Assembly (NCBI GenBank): GCA_039915945.1
Contig: JBDSMH010000019.1
Span: 86,408 to 150,407 of the forward strand
Direction: 5' to 3'
Length of the DNA: 64,000 nucleotides
Source of the DNA: DATLFA01 sp039915945
GTDB lineage: Bacteria; Actinomycetota; Acidimicrobiia; Acidimicrobiales; WLNW01
Part shown: piece after piece, positions 18,490-27,439 of the stretch
Position numbering within the stretch: the stretch's first letter is position 1
Layout of the letters: each line of letters begins with the position of its first letter
Made by a program: the position numbers and the translations under genes
Notes under the pieces: model-generated
What the model was told of the DNA's origin: nothing
The model's database searches: none
The model's input: the letters and a program-made list of their open reading frames with translations, nothing else

Positions 18490-18523
18490 ACGGCCGCCGC
18501 GAGTGAAAACCCGCGGCGGCCGT
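18490..18523. terminator. bidirectional hairpin terminator between convergent genes
   Basis: ACGGCCGCCGCG (18490-18501) pairs perfectly with CGCGGCGGCCGT (18512-18523) over 12 bp with a 10-nt loop. It lies between the PIG-L stop and the binding-protein stop, where a shared terminator is expected. There is no U tract, common for high-GC actinobacteria. Confidence 0.8.
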
Positions 18524-18534
18524 CCTGGCGATGG

Positions 18535-20271
18535 CTACTTGTCGATCCACGCCTTGTCGAGGAACACGCCGGACCGGTGCGTCTGCGTCACGCCCTTGAT
18601 GTTGCTCGCCCGCGCGATGAACTCTTCGATCTTGGCCCACGGCAGGGCGGGAACCTCGGCCGTCATCGTCTCGGCGATCTTCTTGTACCCGACCTTCTTC
18701 TCATCGTCGGTCTTTGCTTGACGGATGTCCTTCAGCGCCTGATCGACGACGGTGCTCTTGAAGCCGATGCGATTGCTCGGGCTGGCGCTGGAGAAGTTCT
18801 GCGCCAATGCCCAGACAGCCCCGTCATCGGGCGGGATGGCGAGACCCCAGCCGGTGACGTCGAAGTCCTTAAGCGTGGTCACTTGCGCAACCTGACCGGT
18901 CGTGTCCTTCGAGGTGTCGAGGGTGACGGTCATGCCTGCCGCCTGGAGCATCGTCTGGGTGGCGAGACCGATCGCCTGGGCAACTGGCGAGCTGTTGTAG
19001 AGCAGCCGGAGCTTGCCGTCCCAGCCCGCGGCCTTGGCCTCGTTGACGAGTTTCTTGGCTGCTTCGACGTCGTACTTCGGGCCGGCCACGTCGGCGAACC
19101 ACCGGAAGTCGCTCTGGAACAACTGATTACTGACCAGGCCCTTGCCTCCGTAGCCGCGTTCGTTGATCACCTTCGGATCGACCGCGGCCGCGATGGCCTG
19201 GCGGATCTTGGGGTCTTTGGTGGGCGGGTTGCTGGCGACGATGCCATCGGGCTTGCCGACGCACAGGGGCTCGGGTTTACCGGCAGCGCAAGTAACCGAG
19301 ACGCCCTGGTTGATGAGCAGCATGCCGCCACCTTGTTCGAAGGTCGACACACCGTCGAACTTCTTTTCGTGCGCTGCGAATACCGCGGCCGGGTCACGGA
19401 GGAAGGCCATGTTGAACGTGCCCGTCGACAGCGCGGTGAACGTCTGATCGCCACCGCCGTCGGCGATGCTGTTGACGAACTTCAAACCGTCGAGATAGGG
19501 CGCGCCGTTGAAGTAGTCAGGGTTCTTGGTCATCGTGATCGAGTCTTTGGGCTTGAACTCGCCGATCTTGAACGGCCCGGCACCAACCGGCTTGAGGTTG
19601 GTCTCGCACGTGCGAACGTCTTTGGTCGGATCGCACTTCTTGATCGATGTCGGCGAAGGGATCAGCGACGCTTCGCCCGCGAGCGCGTACGAGAAGCTCG
19701 GCCACGGTTCGGTGAGTGTGAACTTGACCGTCAACGCGTCGACCACGTCGATGCTCTTGACGAGCGTCATGTACGCACCCGACGACGTGCCGTTGCGCGG
19801 GCACGCATAGAGCTCGGCGCACGGCGGCGCGCCGGCGATACCCGAACGATGGCGGTTCATACCGAATTTCACTGCTTCCGCGTCATAGGCAGTGCCATCT
19901 TGGAACTTGATGCCCGACTTGAGCTTGAGCGTCCACTCACTCGAATCCGTGTTGGCGGCCACCGACTCGGCAGTGTTGTTGTCGTACTTGCCGGTCTGCA
20001 CGTTGTAGCGCAGGATCGTGTCGTAGATCGCGGCCATCTCGATGAAGCCGGTGACCCCATTGCCGGTGGAGACGATCGGATCGAGACCCGCAGTCTCGGA
20101 GAACGTGCCGAAGGTGATCGTGCCCCCCGCGACCGGTTGTTTCAGCGTCGTCGCCGGCGTCGTTACCCCGGGCACCGTCGTCGTACTACCGCTCTCCTTG
20201 TCGTCGCCACAGGCCGCGGCCACCATCAGTAGTGCCAGTACGGCACTGATCCATAGGCGCTTTCGTCTCAC
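18535..20271 (-). CDS. ABC transporter substrate-binding lipoprotein, family 5 (orphan)
   Basis: A 578-residue lipoprotein paralogous to the one at 8999. It has an Arg/Lys start (VRRKRLW), a hydrophobic core and lipobox MVAAAC, then a Thr-rich linker. The peptide-binding fold begins GGTITFGTFSETAGLDP and ends with a long SBP_bac_5 domain. The open frame extends over 300 codons further upstream, but that part is antisense to the lactonase gene. GTG 20271, 12 nt after AAGGGGG, followed directly by a signal peptide, is the real start. No permease genes flank it. It is divergent from an SMP-30 lactonase with about 225 bp between them; its ligand is unknown. Confidence 0.92.
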   Translation of the reverse strand: MRRKRLWISAVLALLMVAAACGDDKESGSTTTVPGVTTPATTLKQPVAGGTITFGTFSETAGLDPIVSTGNGVTGFIEMAAIYDTILRYNVQTGKYDNNTAESVAANTDSSEWTLKLKSGIKFQDGTAYDAEAVKFGMNRHRSGIAGAPPCAELYACPRNGTSSGAYMTLVKSIDVVDALTVKFTLTEPWPSFSYALAGEASLIPSPTSIKKCDPTKDVRTCETNLKPVGAGPFKIGEFKPKDSITMTKNPDYFNGAPYLDGLKFVNSIADGGGDQTFTALSTGTFNMAFLRDPAAVFAAHEKKFDGVSTFEQGGGMLLINQGVSVTCAAGKPEPLCVGKPDGIVASNPPTKDPKIRQAIAAAVDPKVINERGYGGKGLVSNQLFQSDFRWFADVAGPKYDVEAAKKLVNEAKAAGWDGKLRLLYNSSPVAQAIGLATQTMLQAAGMTVTLDTSKDTTGQVAQVTTLKDFDVTGWGLAIPPDDGAVWALAQNFSSASPSNRIGFKSTVVDQALKDIRQAKTDDEKKVGYKKIAETMTAEVPALPWAKIEEFIARASNIKGVTQTHRSGVFLDKAWIDK

Positions 20272-20496
20272 GTTTGGTTCCCCCTTGCGGAAAATTTGTG
20301 CCGCCGCCGAACTACCAAAGCCGAACGTCGGACCCCCGTGCCGACGACGTAACCAGGAGCGTAGCGCCCGCGGCGGCCCGTTGGGTCCAGCGTCACATAG
20401 GCGGATCCCCCGGGCCGGGAGATCAGCGCGTTCGATGGCCGCGCCGAGTCCCCTTAGGGTGCTTCGTGCGTGCAGACGCTGCGTCGGGGGGACAAC

Positions 20497-21399
20497 GTGA
20501 CGGAACTTCGTGAGGTGCAAATAGTTGGCGAGGGTCTCGCGTTCCCCGAGGGCCCGGTCGCCATGCGCGATGGCAGCGTGCTCGTCGCGGAAATCGGCGG
20601 CGGCAGTGTTGCGCGCGTCGATACCGACGGCACGGTCGAACGCATTGCGATGGTGCGCGGCGGACCGAACGGTGCCGCGATCGGCCCCGATGGCGCGCTC
20701 TACCTCTGCAACAACGGTGGCTTTCGCAACGAGAGCCGGATCGAACCGTGCATCCAACGCGTTGATCTGGCGACCGGCGCGTGCGAGGTTCTCTACCGCG
20801 AGTGTGACGGTGTCGCTCTCGGCGCGCCGAACGACCTCGTGTTCGACGAGACCGGGCGTTTCTACTTCACCGACCACATCCACCAAGGCGGCATCTACTA
20901 CGCCACTCCTGACGGAAACGCGATCACGCGCGTGGTCGCGGAACGTCCGCATCCGAATGGTGTCGGCCTGTCGCCCGACGGCACGATCCTGTACTGGGCC
21001 GAGACCCCGACCCGTCAAGTGCAACGCCGGTGTCTCGTCGCGCCGGGAGAGGTCGTGGCCGCCGAATGCGATGTACGCGCGCTGTTCAAGCCGAGCGGTG
21101 CCGATCGCTACGCGGTCCTCGCGGGGCTTCCCGGCTGCCATGAGCTCGACTCGCTCGCCATCGACTCCGCCGGTTCCGTTGTCGTCGGCACGCTCGTCGA
21201 CAGTGGCGTCAGCGAAATTCGCGACGACGGTGCATGGGCGCTGCACACCCTGCCCGCCGCGTTGGCCGATCCGCTCGTCACCAATGTCTGCTTCGGAGGG
21301 GCCGATCTGACGACGCTGTACATCACGTGTTCGCGGACAGGCCGGCTGCTACGCGCCACGTGGCACTGCCCGGGCGCGCCGCTGCAATACGTCAATTGA
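20497..21399 (+). CDS. SMP-30/gluconolactonase family protein
   Basis: This six-bladed beta-propeller of about 300 residues belongs to the SMP-30/gluconolaconase/LRE group, Ca2+- or Zn2+-dependent lactonases. Diagnostic parts are GLAFPEGP near residue 20 (metal Glu), APNDLVFDETGRFYFTD near 120-136 (metal Asn/Asp), PNGVGLSPDG and CHELDSLAIDSAGSVVVGTL. An upstream GTG at 20470 is in frame, but GGGGGGAC ends 3 nt before GTG 20497, so I start there. Five of these loops match the second copy at 49695. The likely role is lactone hydrolysis in ring degradation; the substrate is unknown. Confidence 0.88.
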   Translation: MTELREVQIVGEGLAFPEGPVAMRDGSVLVAEIGGGSVARVDTDGTVERIAMVRGGPNGAAIGPDGALYLCNNGGFRNESRIEPCIQRVDLATGACEVLYRECDGVALGAPNDLVFDETGRFYFTDHIHQGGIYYATPDGNAITRVVAERPHPNGVGLSPDGTILYWAETPTRQVQRRCLVAPGEVVAAECDVRALFKPSGADRYAVLAGLPGCHELDSLAIDSAGSVVVGTLVDSGVSEIRDDGAWALHTLPAALADPLVTNVCFGGADLTTLYITCSRTGRLLRATWHCPGAPLQYVN

Positions 21400-21438
21400 A
21401 CGATTGACGGGGTCTGCGATGGCGCCGATGATTCCGCC

Positions 21439-21855
21439 ATGCCGATCGAGGATGGACAGTTCGTCGAGATTCACGGACCCGTCACCAGTGAGTTGTTGGT
21501 TCGCCTGGCGACGCTCCTCAACGACTTCAACCCGGCGCACTACGACCTCGAGTTCGCGACGAGCGTCGGGTTGCCGGGTGTGATCGGGCCGGGCACGCTG
21601 CTGCAGGCGTGGATCCACTCGGACCTGGCGGCGCGGGTGGCCGATGGAGTGCTGGCCGGCGGTGCACTGGTGCGCGAGCTCGATCTGCGGTTCCGTTCGC
21701 CATTCCTCGTGGGCGAGACGGTGCAGATCGCGTACACGGTCGCCGGCACCGACGTGCAGATCGCCATCTCGGCCGGCCGCGATGGCGACGAGCCTCGCTC
21801 GGTCGCCACTGCCACCGCACGCTTGATCGCCGACCAAGCCGCAGCCGCGAAATGA
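21439..21855 (+). CDS. MaoC-like hotdog dehydratase
   Basis: A 138-residue MaoC-type hotdog protein. The R-specific hydratase 2 motif LLNDFNPAHYDLEFA (residues 27-41) contains the Asp and His catalytic dyad, followed by GLPGVIGPGTLLQAWI. It hydrates trans-2-enoyl-CoA or dehydrates the R-3-hydroxyacyl form. Its stop overlaps the ATG of the next gene by 4 bp. The region before it contains a 16-mer, TTGAACGATTGACGGG (21396-21411), that recurs before the ferredoxin operon at 29703-29718. The family is certain; the acyl chain is unknown. Confidence 0.87.
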   Translation: MPIEDGQFVEIHGPVTSELLVRLATLLNDFNPAHYDLEFATSVGLPGVIGPGTLLQAWIHSDLAARVADGVLAGGALVRELDLRFRSPFLVGETVQIAYTVAGTDVQIAISAGRDGDEPRSVATATARLIADQAAAAK

Positions 21856-22610
21856 GCCAGTTCGACGCGGGCCCGAGCGCGGGTCTCGAGGGATTGCTCA
21901 CCGATATGGCAGAGGCGGTGTCGACTTCTCCCCGCGATGTCCTCGGGCGCCCGGTTGCCATCGCGCTGCGCTATCGAGTCGACGGTGAGCGTCTCTTCCT
22001 GAGTGGTGTGCCCCACGATCTCGTGCAGTTGGTTTCGGCGGCGTTCCATGCGCCGTTGCGCGACGGGTCTCGTTCGGCCGAGCATCGCGGCATTGCGATC
22101 GCCGACGAGACGTGGACGCATGCGAGCGGGTGGCGCATCGGCACCGGTCCGGTGCAACCACCACCGTCGGGCGACGAGGTCGTACGCCTCGGCCACGTCG
22201 ATTTCGAAACACCCCGAGCGGTTCCAGCCAACCGACTCGACGAGGCTCGCGCGCTGCGCGCCTGGCTCGAAGCGGGCGGCGCGCGTCTGGCGGCCGACCT
22301 GCAGGACCCACCCGACTTCGCCCGACTGACAGAGGTCGCACGCCACGCGCCATCAGATCTGCAGGCGGTGCTGTCCGATGTCGGACGTAGCCGCGCGCAC
22401 GTCGGTCGTTACCTGCTCGACGCGGGCGACTATTTCGACGACGAGCGCATCGATCAACTCGGTGACGGTTACGTCAATGCCGCGCAGCTGTGGTTCGAGC
22501 TCGCGACCAACCCTGACGCGGACGTCAGCGCACCGCTGCTCTCGCTCGAACACGAATGCGCGATGTGGATGCAGCGCGCCGCCGAGCCCCCCACCCGCTA
22601 CGCCTTCTGA
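21852..22610 (+). CDS. uncharacterised protein, translationally coupled to MaoC gene
   Basis: A 252-residue soluble protein that I do not recognise. It has no signal peptide or membrane segment. It is acidic, with a C-terminal helical part (HVGRYLLDAGDYFDDERIDQ, ending HECAMWMQRAAEPPTRYAF) and a more beta-like N-terminal half with the pattern GDEVVRLGHVDFETPR. ATG 21852 overlaps the MaoC stop (ATGA), so the two are expressed together, which suggests a role in the same acyl-CoA step. A longer in-frame extension upstream is antisense-like Gly/Arg-rich sequence and is rejected. It is convergent with the thioesterase at 22626. Confidence 0.75.
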   Translation: MSQFDAGPSAGLEGLLTDMAEAVSTSPRDVLGRPVAIALRYRVDGERLFLSGVPHDLVQLVSAAFHAPLRDGSRSAEHRGIAIADETWTHASGWRIGTGPVQPPPSGDEVVRLGHVDFETPRAVPANRLDEARALRAWLEAGGARLAADLQDPPDFARLTEVARHAPSDLQAVLSDVGRSRAHVGRYLLDAGDYFDDERIDQLGDGYVNAAQLWFELATNPDADVSAPLLSLEHECAMWMQRAAEPPTRYAF

Positions 22611-22625
22611 AAACGGGCGACGCGG

Positions 22626-23057
22626 TCAGGCGTCGATGACCGCGTCGCGGATGATCGGGGGCACGGTTGCCGGGATCATCTTGCCGTCGCCGTCGACATC
22701 GACGTACACCCGGTTGACGCTGCCGCGCACCTTCGTTTCTCCGGCGACCGAGATGCGATGACTGATCGAGAAGCTGGTGTTGCCGACCCGGCTGACCCAG
22801 ACGTCGTGATCGAACACCTGCAGGAACCGCAACGGCGAATCGATCTGCACATCGAACGAACGAGTCGGCGCCGACGGCCCCGCGAGATCTTGCGCGGCCT
22901 CGCCGAACTCCGTCTCCATCAGCGGCATGCGAAGACCGAGTGCTTCGAAGAACTCTTGCTCGGCGTCGGCGAACCAGCGCGCCGGCGCGCCGTAGAAGAT
23001 CAACCCCGATGCATCGGTGTCGTAGATCTGCACACGCCCTCGGCGTCTGAACATCAT
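22626..23057 (-). CDS. acyl-CoA thioesterase, 4HBT hotdog family
   Basis: A 143-residue hotdog protein of the 4-hydroxybenzoyl-CoA thioesterase/YbgC group. The motif VQIYDTDASGLIFYGAPARW near residues 8-27 contains the active-site Asp of the Y-x-D-T-D-x-x-G-x-x-Y consensus. It probably releases CoA from an acyl or aryl thioester. ATG 23057 is preceded by GGGAGG and overlaps the LuxR stop by one base; a second ATG follows directly. It is the last gene of the nine-gene diiron-oxygenase operon that begins at 29626. Confidence 0.87.
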   Translation of the reverse strand: MMFRRRGRVQIYDTDASGLIFYGAPARWFADAEQEFFEALGLRMPLMETEFGEAAQDLAGPSAPTRSFDVQIDSPLRFLQVFDHDVWVSRVGNTSFSISHRISVAGETKVRGSVNRVYVDVDGDGKMIPATVPPIIRDAVIDA

Positions 23058-23761
23058 CAGTGCCTCCCACGGCTGACTGATCGGATTTGCGAGAAGCTGG
23101 CGACATCGGGCGTTCCGTAGCGACTCCACAGCCGCATCAGCGCCTGTGTCCGCGTGCTGGCGCCGAGCGCTTCGAGCATGTTGCGAATGTGCGCCCGCAC
23201 TGTCGCGTAGGCGATCTGCATCTCTCGCGCGATCTCACTCGTGCCGAGCCCGCTCATGAGTAGGCACGCGACCTCCCACTCGCGGGCGGTCAACCCGAAC
23301 GGTGGCGGCAACTCGACCAATTCGTCCTCGCCGATGCGCTCGACGGTGTGCGTGTAGACGATGACCGGCAGCCGAGCCTCGAGCTGCAGCATCATCGACG
23401 ACACGTGCACGTGTACCGGGCGGTTGGCGTTGTCGCGCGTCGACAAGACTCGACGGACCGGCGGCGTGCCACTGAGGTGCGCACCGATGGTGGTGAGGTG
23501 GTGACCCCAGTTCGACTCCCACGTCTCGGGCGTGCGCGAGATATCGGCGAGGAACGAGCCCACGGCGCGCGCACGCGGGATCCCGAGCTGCTCTTCGGCG
23601 ACCTCGTTCCACAACAAGATCCGGCCGCGCAACGTCACTACCGAGAGCCCGTCGCCGGACTGCAGTACGAGCCCGTCTGGTAAGCGCTCTTCAAGTGGGT
23701 CGGGCGCGTTGCTCGACGGAAAGTCGAACGCCGAGGAGTCGGGGGCGAGCCGGAATGGCAA
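23057..23761 (-). CDS. PAS-LuxR transcriptional regulator
   Basis: A protein of about 234 residues. A PAS domain (about 30-150: DGLSVVTLRGRILLWNEVAE, then a beta-rich half ending VIVYTHTVER) precedes a LuxR-type helix-turn-helix with LTAREWEVACLLMSGLGTSE and VRAHIRNMLEALGASTRTQA. PAS-LuxR proteins sense small ligands and activate transcription. The start is uncertain: TTG 23761, 7 nt after AGGGG and 10 bp after the hydratase stop, fits best, and the longer frame is antisense to that gene. Lying inside the catabolic operon, it probably adjusts its expression to an intermediate. Confidence 0.83.
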   Translation of the reverse strand: MPFRLAPDSSAFDFPSSNAPDPLEERLPDGLVLQSGDGLSVVTLRGRILLWNEVAEEQLGIPRARAVGSFLADISRTPETWESNWGHHLTTIGAHLSGTPPVRRVLSTRDNANRPVHVHVSSMMLQLEARLPVIVYTHTVERIGEDELVELPPPFGLTAREWEVACLLMSGLGTSEIAREMQIAYATVRAHIRNMLEALGASTRTQALMRLWSRYGTPDVASFSQIRSVSRGRH

Positions 23762-23771
23762 CGGCAGACCC

Positions 23772-24551
23772 CTATTCGAAGACCGGGTCACGGCGAGCGA
23801 TGAATGCCGCGATGCCTTCCGCGGGCTCGTTCGTGCCGAGCGCCGCCGCCATCGACGATCGCTCCAACGCGAGGTAGTCGTCGAGCGAACCGAACGAGGC
23901 CGCATTCACCAGTCGCTTCGTCAACGTCAGCGCGAAGCGCGGACCCGTGGCCAACCGCTGCGCCCACGTGTGCGCGGTGCCCCATGGGTCGTCGGAGACG
24001 GCCGTGACGAGACCGTGCTGCTCGGCGTCGCCCGCAGTGATCGACTCACCGGCGAACAGCAGACGCTTTGCCCGTGACGGTCCGAGTTGACGTGCCAACA
24101 AGAACGCAACCCCCATATCGGGCACCATACCGCGAGGTACCCACGGAAGAATGAGCCGCGCGCCGGGAGCGGCAATGCACACGTCGCCGGCGAGCGCGAG
24201 GGCGGCACCCGCGCCAACTGCGGCTCCTTCGAACACGACGACCACCGGTACCGAGAGTTCGAGCACGACGCCCAGCAGTCGCTGGAACTGCCCGAGCCGA
24301 CGGTCGGCTGCGGACGGACCGTCGGCAACGTCCTCCGCGAGATCTCCACCCGCGCAGAGCCAGCCGTCGACGCCGCCGAGAATGACCACTCGCACGTTCG
24401 CGTCGTCGGTGACGCCCGCCAGCGTCTCTGCCAGCAACGCGGCGTCGCCGGCGCGAAGTGCATTGCGTCGTGCGGGCCGGTTGATGCGCACCGTTGCGAC
24501 GGCGCCGACGTGTTCGACGAGAACCGCGGGCTCGTCGGTCGGTACGGTCAC
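23772..24551 (-). CDS. enoyl-CoA hydratase/isomerase family protein (PaaG-like)
   Basis: A 259-residue crotonase. The oxyanion motif is GVDGWLCAGGDLAED. The first hydratase Glu is Ala (GAGAALALAGD), while PRGMVPDMGVAFLLARQLG contains the VPD motif of PaaG-type isomerases, whose Asp moves the double bond. In phenylacetate degradation PaaG isomerises a ring-epoxide to an oxepin after PaaABCE epoxidation. Its presence with PaaA/PaaC-like proteins in this operon therefore makes an equivalent step plausible (inference). GTG 24551 overlaps the thiolase stop by 4 bp. Confidence 0.88.
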   Translation of the reverse strand: MTVPTDEPAVLVEHVGAVATVRINRPARRNALRAGDAALLAETLAGVTDDANVRVVILGGVDGWLCAGGDLAEDVADGPSAADRRLGQFQRLLGVVLELSVPVVVVFEGAAVGAGAALALAGDVCIAAPGARLILPWVPRGMVPDMGVAFLLARQLGPSRAKRLLFAGESITAGDAEQHGLVTAVSDDPWGTAHTWAQRLATGPRFALTLTKRLVNAASFGSLDDYLALERSSMAAALGTNEPAEGIAAFIARRDPVFE

Positions 24552-25711
24552 TGCCGTCTCAACACGTGCACCGCCGACGCGGCGCCGACGCTGCCGATGT
24601 CGCCTCCGGCATTTTGGACGAGCGCGACGCTCGCGCCATCGACTTGGCGGTCGCCGGCCTCGTGGCGCAATTGGATGGTGGCTTCGATGAGCTGTGCCAC
24701 CCCGGTCATGCCGACCGGATGACCGCGCGACACGAGACCGCCGCTGGTGTTCACGGGCAGCGGACCGCCGAGTGTCGTTGCCCGCTCGCGCACGAGGCGC
24801 GGACCGTCACCGTCGGCGCAGAAGCCGAGCGCTTCGTACATCTCGAGCTCGGCCGGGGCGGCCGCATCGTGAACCTCGGCGAGGTGCACGTCATCCGGGC
24901 CGATGCCGGCCTGCTCGTAGGCAATCACTGCCGCCCGCCGCACTGCGTGACCGTGCTCGCCCTGATCCTTCTCGATGTTTCCGGAAGAGAAGCCACAGCC
25001 GGCCGCAAGTACACCGCGATCGCTCGACCGCGCGGTGAGGACCATCGCCGCTGCGCCATCACCGATGGGCGAGCACATCAAACGAGTGAGCGGCCAGGCG
25101 ATCTCGGGCGACTCCAACACCTCGTCGATCGATACACGGTTGCGGTACTGCGCGAAGGGATTGAGTGCCGCGTGATCGTGGTTCTTCACGACGATCCACG
25201 CGAAGTCTTCGCGGGTCGCTCCCGTTGCCTTCATGTACTTCTTGATCTTCTCGGCGTAGATGGTCATGAACACCGACGACGAATGGTCGCTCGAACCGTC
25301 GCGATCGGACAGATCCGACGCGGTCTCGAGCGCGCGGTACGTGACCGTGCGATCGACGTGCGCCATCTTCTCCGCGCCCACGACGAGCACCGTTTCCCAC
25401 ATGCCGCTGACGATGGCGTTGCGGGCCAGGAAGTACGCCGACGACCCGCTCGCGCAGGCGTTCTCCACGTTGAAGATGGGCTTGCCCATCAGACCGCTGT
25501 AGCGCAGCGCGGTCTGACCGCGAATCGACTCTTGGCCGGTGACGATGCCCGCCACGGAGTTGGAGAAGAAGACCGCGTCGACGTCATCGGGCGTCAGTTG
25601 CGCGTCGAGAAAGGCGGCACGGACAGCCTCTTCGGTGAGGTCGCGAAGCGAACGATCGACGAATTTGCCGACGGGTGTCATACCCACGCCGACGATCGAA
25701 ACCGGTGTCAT
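24548..25711 (-). CDS. thiolase, SCP-x/lipid-transfer-type acetyl-CoA acyltransferase
   Basis: A 387-residue thiolase. The nucleophilic Cys is residue 86 in NVENACASGSSAYF. A His motif occurs in AEVHDAAAPAELEMYEALG and the GHPVG motif in SRGHPVGMTGVAQ. The second Cys of classical thiolases (CxGGG) is absent (LVQNAGGDIG), as in SCP-x and Ltp-type enzymes that cleave branched or sterol side-chain acyl-CoAs. It would carry out the final thiolytic or retro-aldol-like cleavage of this pathway. It sits in tight overlap with the crotonase downstream and 18 bp after the acyl-CoA synthetase stop. Confidence 0.91.
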   Translation of the reverse strand: MTPVSIVGVGMTPVGKFVDRSLRDLTEEAVRAAFLDAQLTPDDVDAVFFSNSVAGIVTGQESIRGQTALRYSGLMGKPIFNVENACASGSSAYFLARNAIVSGMWETVLVVGAEKMAHVDRTVTYRALETASDLSDRDGSSDHSSSVFMTIYAEKIKKYMKATGATREDFAWIVVKNHDHAALNPFAQYRNRVSIDEVLESPEIAWPLTRLMCSPIGDGAAAMVLTARSSDRGVLAAGCGFSSGNIEKDQGEHGHAVRRAAVIAYEQAGIGPDDVHLAEVHDAAAPAELEMYEALGFCADGDGPRLVRERATTLGGPLPVNTSGGLVSRGHPVGMTGVAQLIEATIQLRHEAGDRQVDGASVALVQNAGGDIGSVGAASAVHVLRRQ

Positions 25712-25729
25712 CGATTTTCCTCCTGAGAG

Positions 25730-27439
25730 TCAGGCGTAGAGCGCTTCGATGAGATCGCGGTAGCGCTCGGAGAACGCCGATCGGCGAATCTTCATCGTGG
25801 GCGTGAGTTCGGGGTCGGACGGCGCGAGCACGCTCGGCAAGTTCGCAAAGCGCTTGATCTGCTCGGGCGGCGACAGCTGCTCGTTCACTTCGTCGACGTG
25901 CAGTTGCAGCAATGCTCGCACGTCTGCACTGGCGGCGAGCGCGGCTATCGAAGGATCGAGATGATGCTCGATCGCCCACGCCGTCATTGCTTCGGGAGCG
26001 AGTTCGAACAAGGCGACGACGTACGGCCGGTCGCTGCCGATCAGGATCGCCTGGTTGATGTAGGGGCTGAGCTTGAGCATGTGCTCGATGCCGCTCGGCG
26101 CGATGTTCTTGCCGCCCTTGGTGATGATGAGGTCCTTCTTGCGATCGATGAGGCGCAACTCACCGTCGTCGGACCACTCGCCGACATCGCCGGTGCGCAG
26201 GAACCCGTCCTCGTCGAAGATCTCGGCCGACGTGGCTTCGTCGCGGTAGTACCCGAGGCAGAGGCCCGAACTGCGGATCATCACTTCACCGTCTTGCGCC
26301 AGTTTCATCTCGACGCCCGGTAGCGGCGTACCGACCGTGTCGGTGCGCGGCGGGGTCGCCCACGGCATGCAGATGCCGCCGCCCTCGGTCATGCCGTAGC
26401 CGTTGCGGATCAACAGCCCGAAATCGGCGAAATACGACAGCACATCGGCCGCCAGCGGCGCGCCACCGGCGAGCAAGATGCGCATGCGCTCGAGACCGAT
26501 CGACGTCAACGCGTCGCGCCCATCGGAGCCCTCTGACTGCGCGGTGAGCAACGTGCGGAGCTTTTCGATGACGCGCGGCACCGCGAACATCACCGTCGGC
26601 CTGATCGACAAGAGATCTTCGGCGAGCGTCTCGAGCGAGCCGAAGTTGAGGGTCCAGCCGAGCGCCGAGCCGCACACCAGCGAGTTGGCTTGCTCGGCCG
26701 TGTGGTTCATCGGGAGGTACACGAGGTAGTCGTCGGACTCGGTGTAACCGAGCGCGGGCGCAACGGTGTAGGAGACCTGACCGATCGTCTCGAAGCTGTG
26801 CATCGCACCCTTGGGATCACCAGTCGTGCCCGACGTGTACACGATCGTGCACAAGTTGCTCGGCACGAGGCGCTTGGTGAGGTCGTCGAGAAAGGCCACG
26901 GCGTCGTCGCCGCGCAGCTCGACGTTCGCGAAATCGTCCCACGCGAGCACGCCGGCGCGTTCGTCCGGCGTCAACGACGACGGGTCGAACACGATCACCT
27001 GCTCGATGGGCACCGACTGACGAATCGCTTGCACCTTGCGGGCCTGATCCGCGGTGCCCACGAACACGAAGCGCGCACCGGAGTGCGCGAACAGATACTC
27101 GATCTGGGCAACGGCCGATGTCGGATACGCGCCGACCACGATGCCGCCCGCGCTCTGCACACCGAGCGCGGCGATGTACCAGTCGACACCGGAGGGCGCG
27201 AACACACCGACACGATCGCCGGTTTGCAGACCGAGTTCGGTCAGCGAGCGAGCGACCGCCGCCACCGCTTCGACGAGGCGGCTGCGGGTCCACTCGACCC
27301 ACGCCTGCTCGCGCTTGAATCGCACGGCAACCCGGGACGGTTCACGGCGCGCACCGGCGACGACCGCGGCCGGATGCGTGAGGAAGTTCGCGGGACGCTG
27401 CGAGCGCTCGGCCGTCGTCACATCGTGTGAATGCGTCAT
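25730..27439 (-). CDS. long-chain acyl-CoA synthetase (FadD15-like)
   Basis: A 569-residue AMP-forming ligase of the long-chain (FACL) type. The P-loop TIVYTSGTTGDPKGAMHSFE is near residues 188-207, A5 is RNGYGMTEGGG, the FACL hinge is FLRTGDVGEWSDDGELRLID near 420, followed by RKKDLIITKGGKNIAPSGIE. The C-terminal part TPTMKIRRS places the Lys near 553. It activates the entry substrate or a side-chain acid of this operon. The frame extends a further nine codons upstream, but ATG 27439 gives an ATGA overlap with the MaoC stop and is chosen. Confidence 0.93.
   Translation of the reverse strand: MTHSHDVTTAERSQRPANFLTHPAAVVAGARREPSRVAVRFKREQAWVEWTRSRLVEAVAAVARSLTELGLQTGDRVGVFAPSGVDWYIAALGVQSAGGIVVGAYPTSAVAQIEYLFAHSGARFVFVGTADQARKVQAIRQSVPIEQVIVFDPSSLTPDERAGVLAWDDFANVELRGDDAVAFLDDLTKRLVPSNLCTIVYTSGTTGDPKGAMHSFETIGQVSYTVAPALGYTESDDYLVYLPMNHTAEQANSLVCGSALGWTLNFGSLETLAEDLLSIRPTVMFAVPRVIEKLRTLLTAQSEGSDGRDALTSIGLERMRILLAGGAPLAADVLSYFADFGLLIRNGYGMTEGGGICMPWATPPRTDTVGTPLPGVEMKLAQDGEVMIRSSGLCLGYYRDEATSAEIFDEDGFLRTGDVGEWSDDGELRLIDRKKDLIITKGGKNIAPSGIEHMLKLSPYINQAILIGSDRPYVVALFELAPEAMTAWAIEHHLDPSIAALAASADVRALLQLHVDEVNEQLSPPEQIKRFANLPSVLAPSDPELTPTMKIRRSAFSERYRDLIEALYA

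Noticed and set aside
20272..21246. Over 300 extra codons in frame ahead of the binding lipoprotein at 18535
   Set aside because: They are antisense to a clear lactonase gene, and the signal peptide with lipobox begins exactly at GTG 20271.
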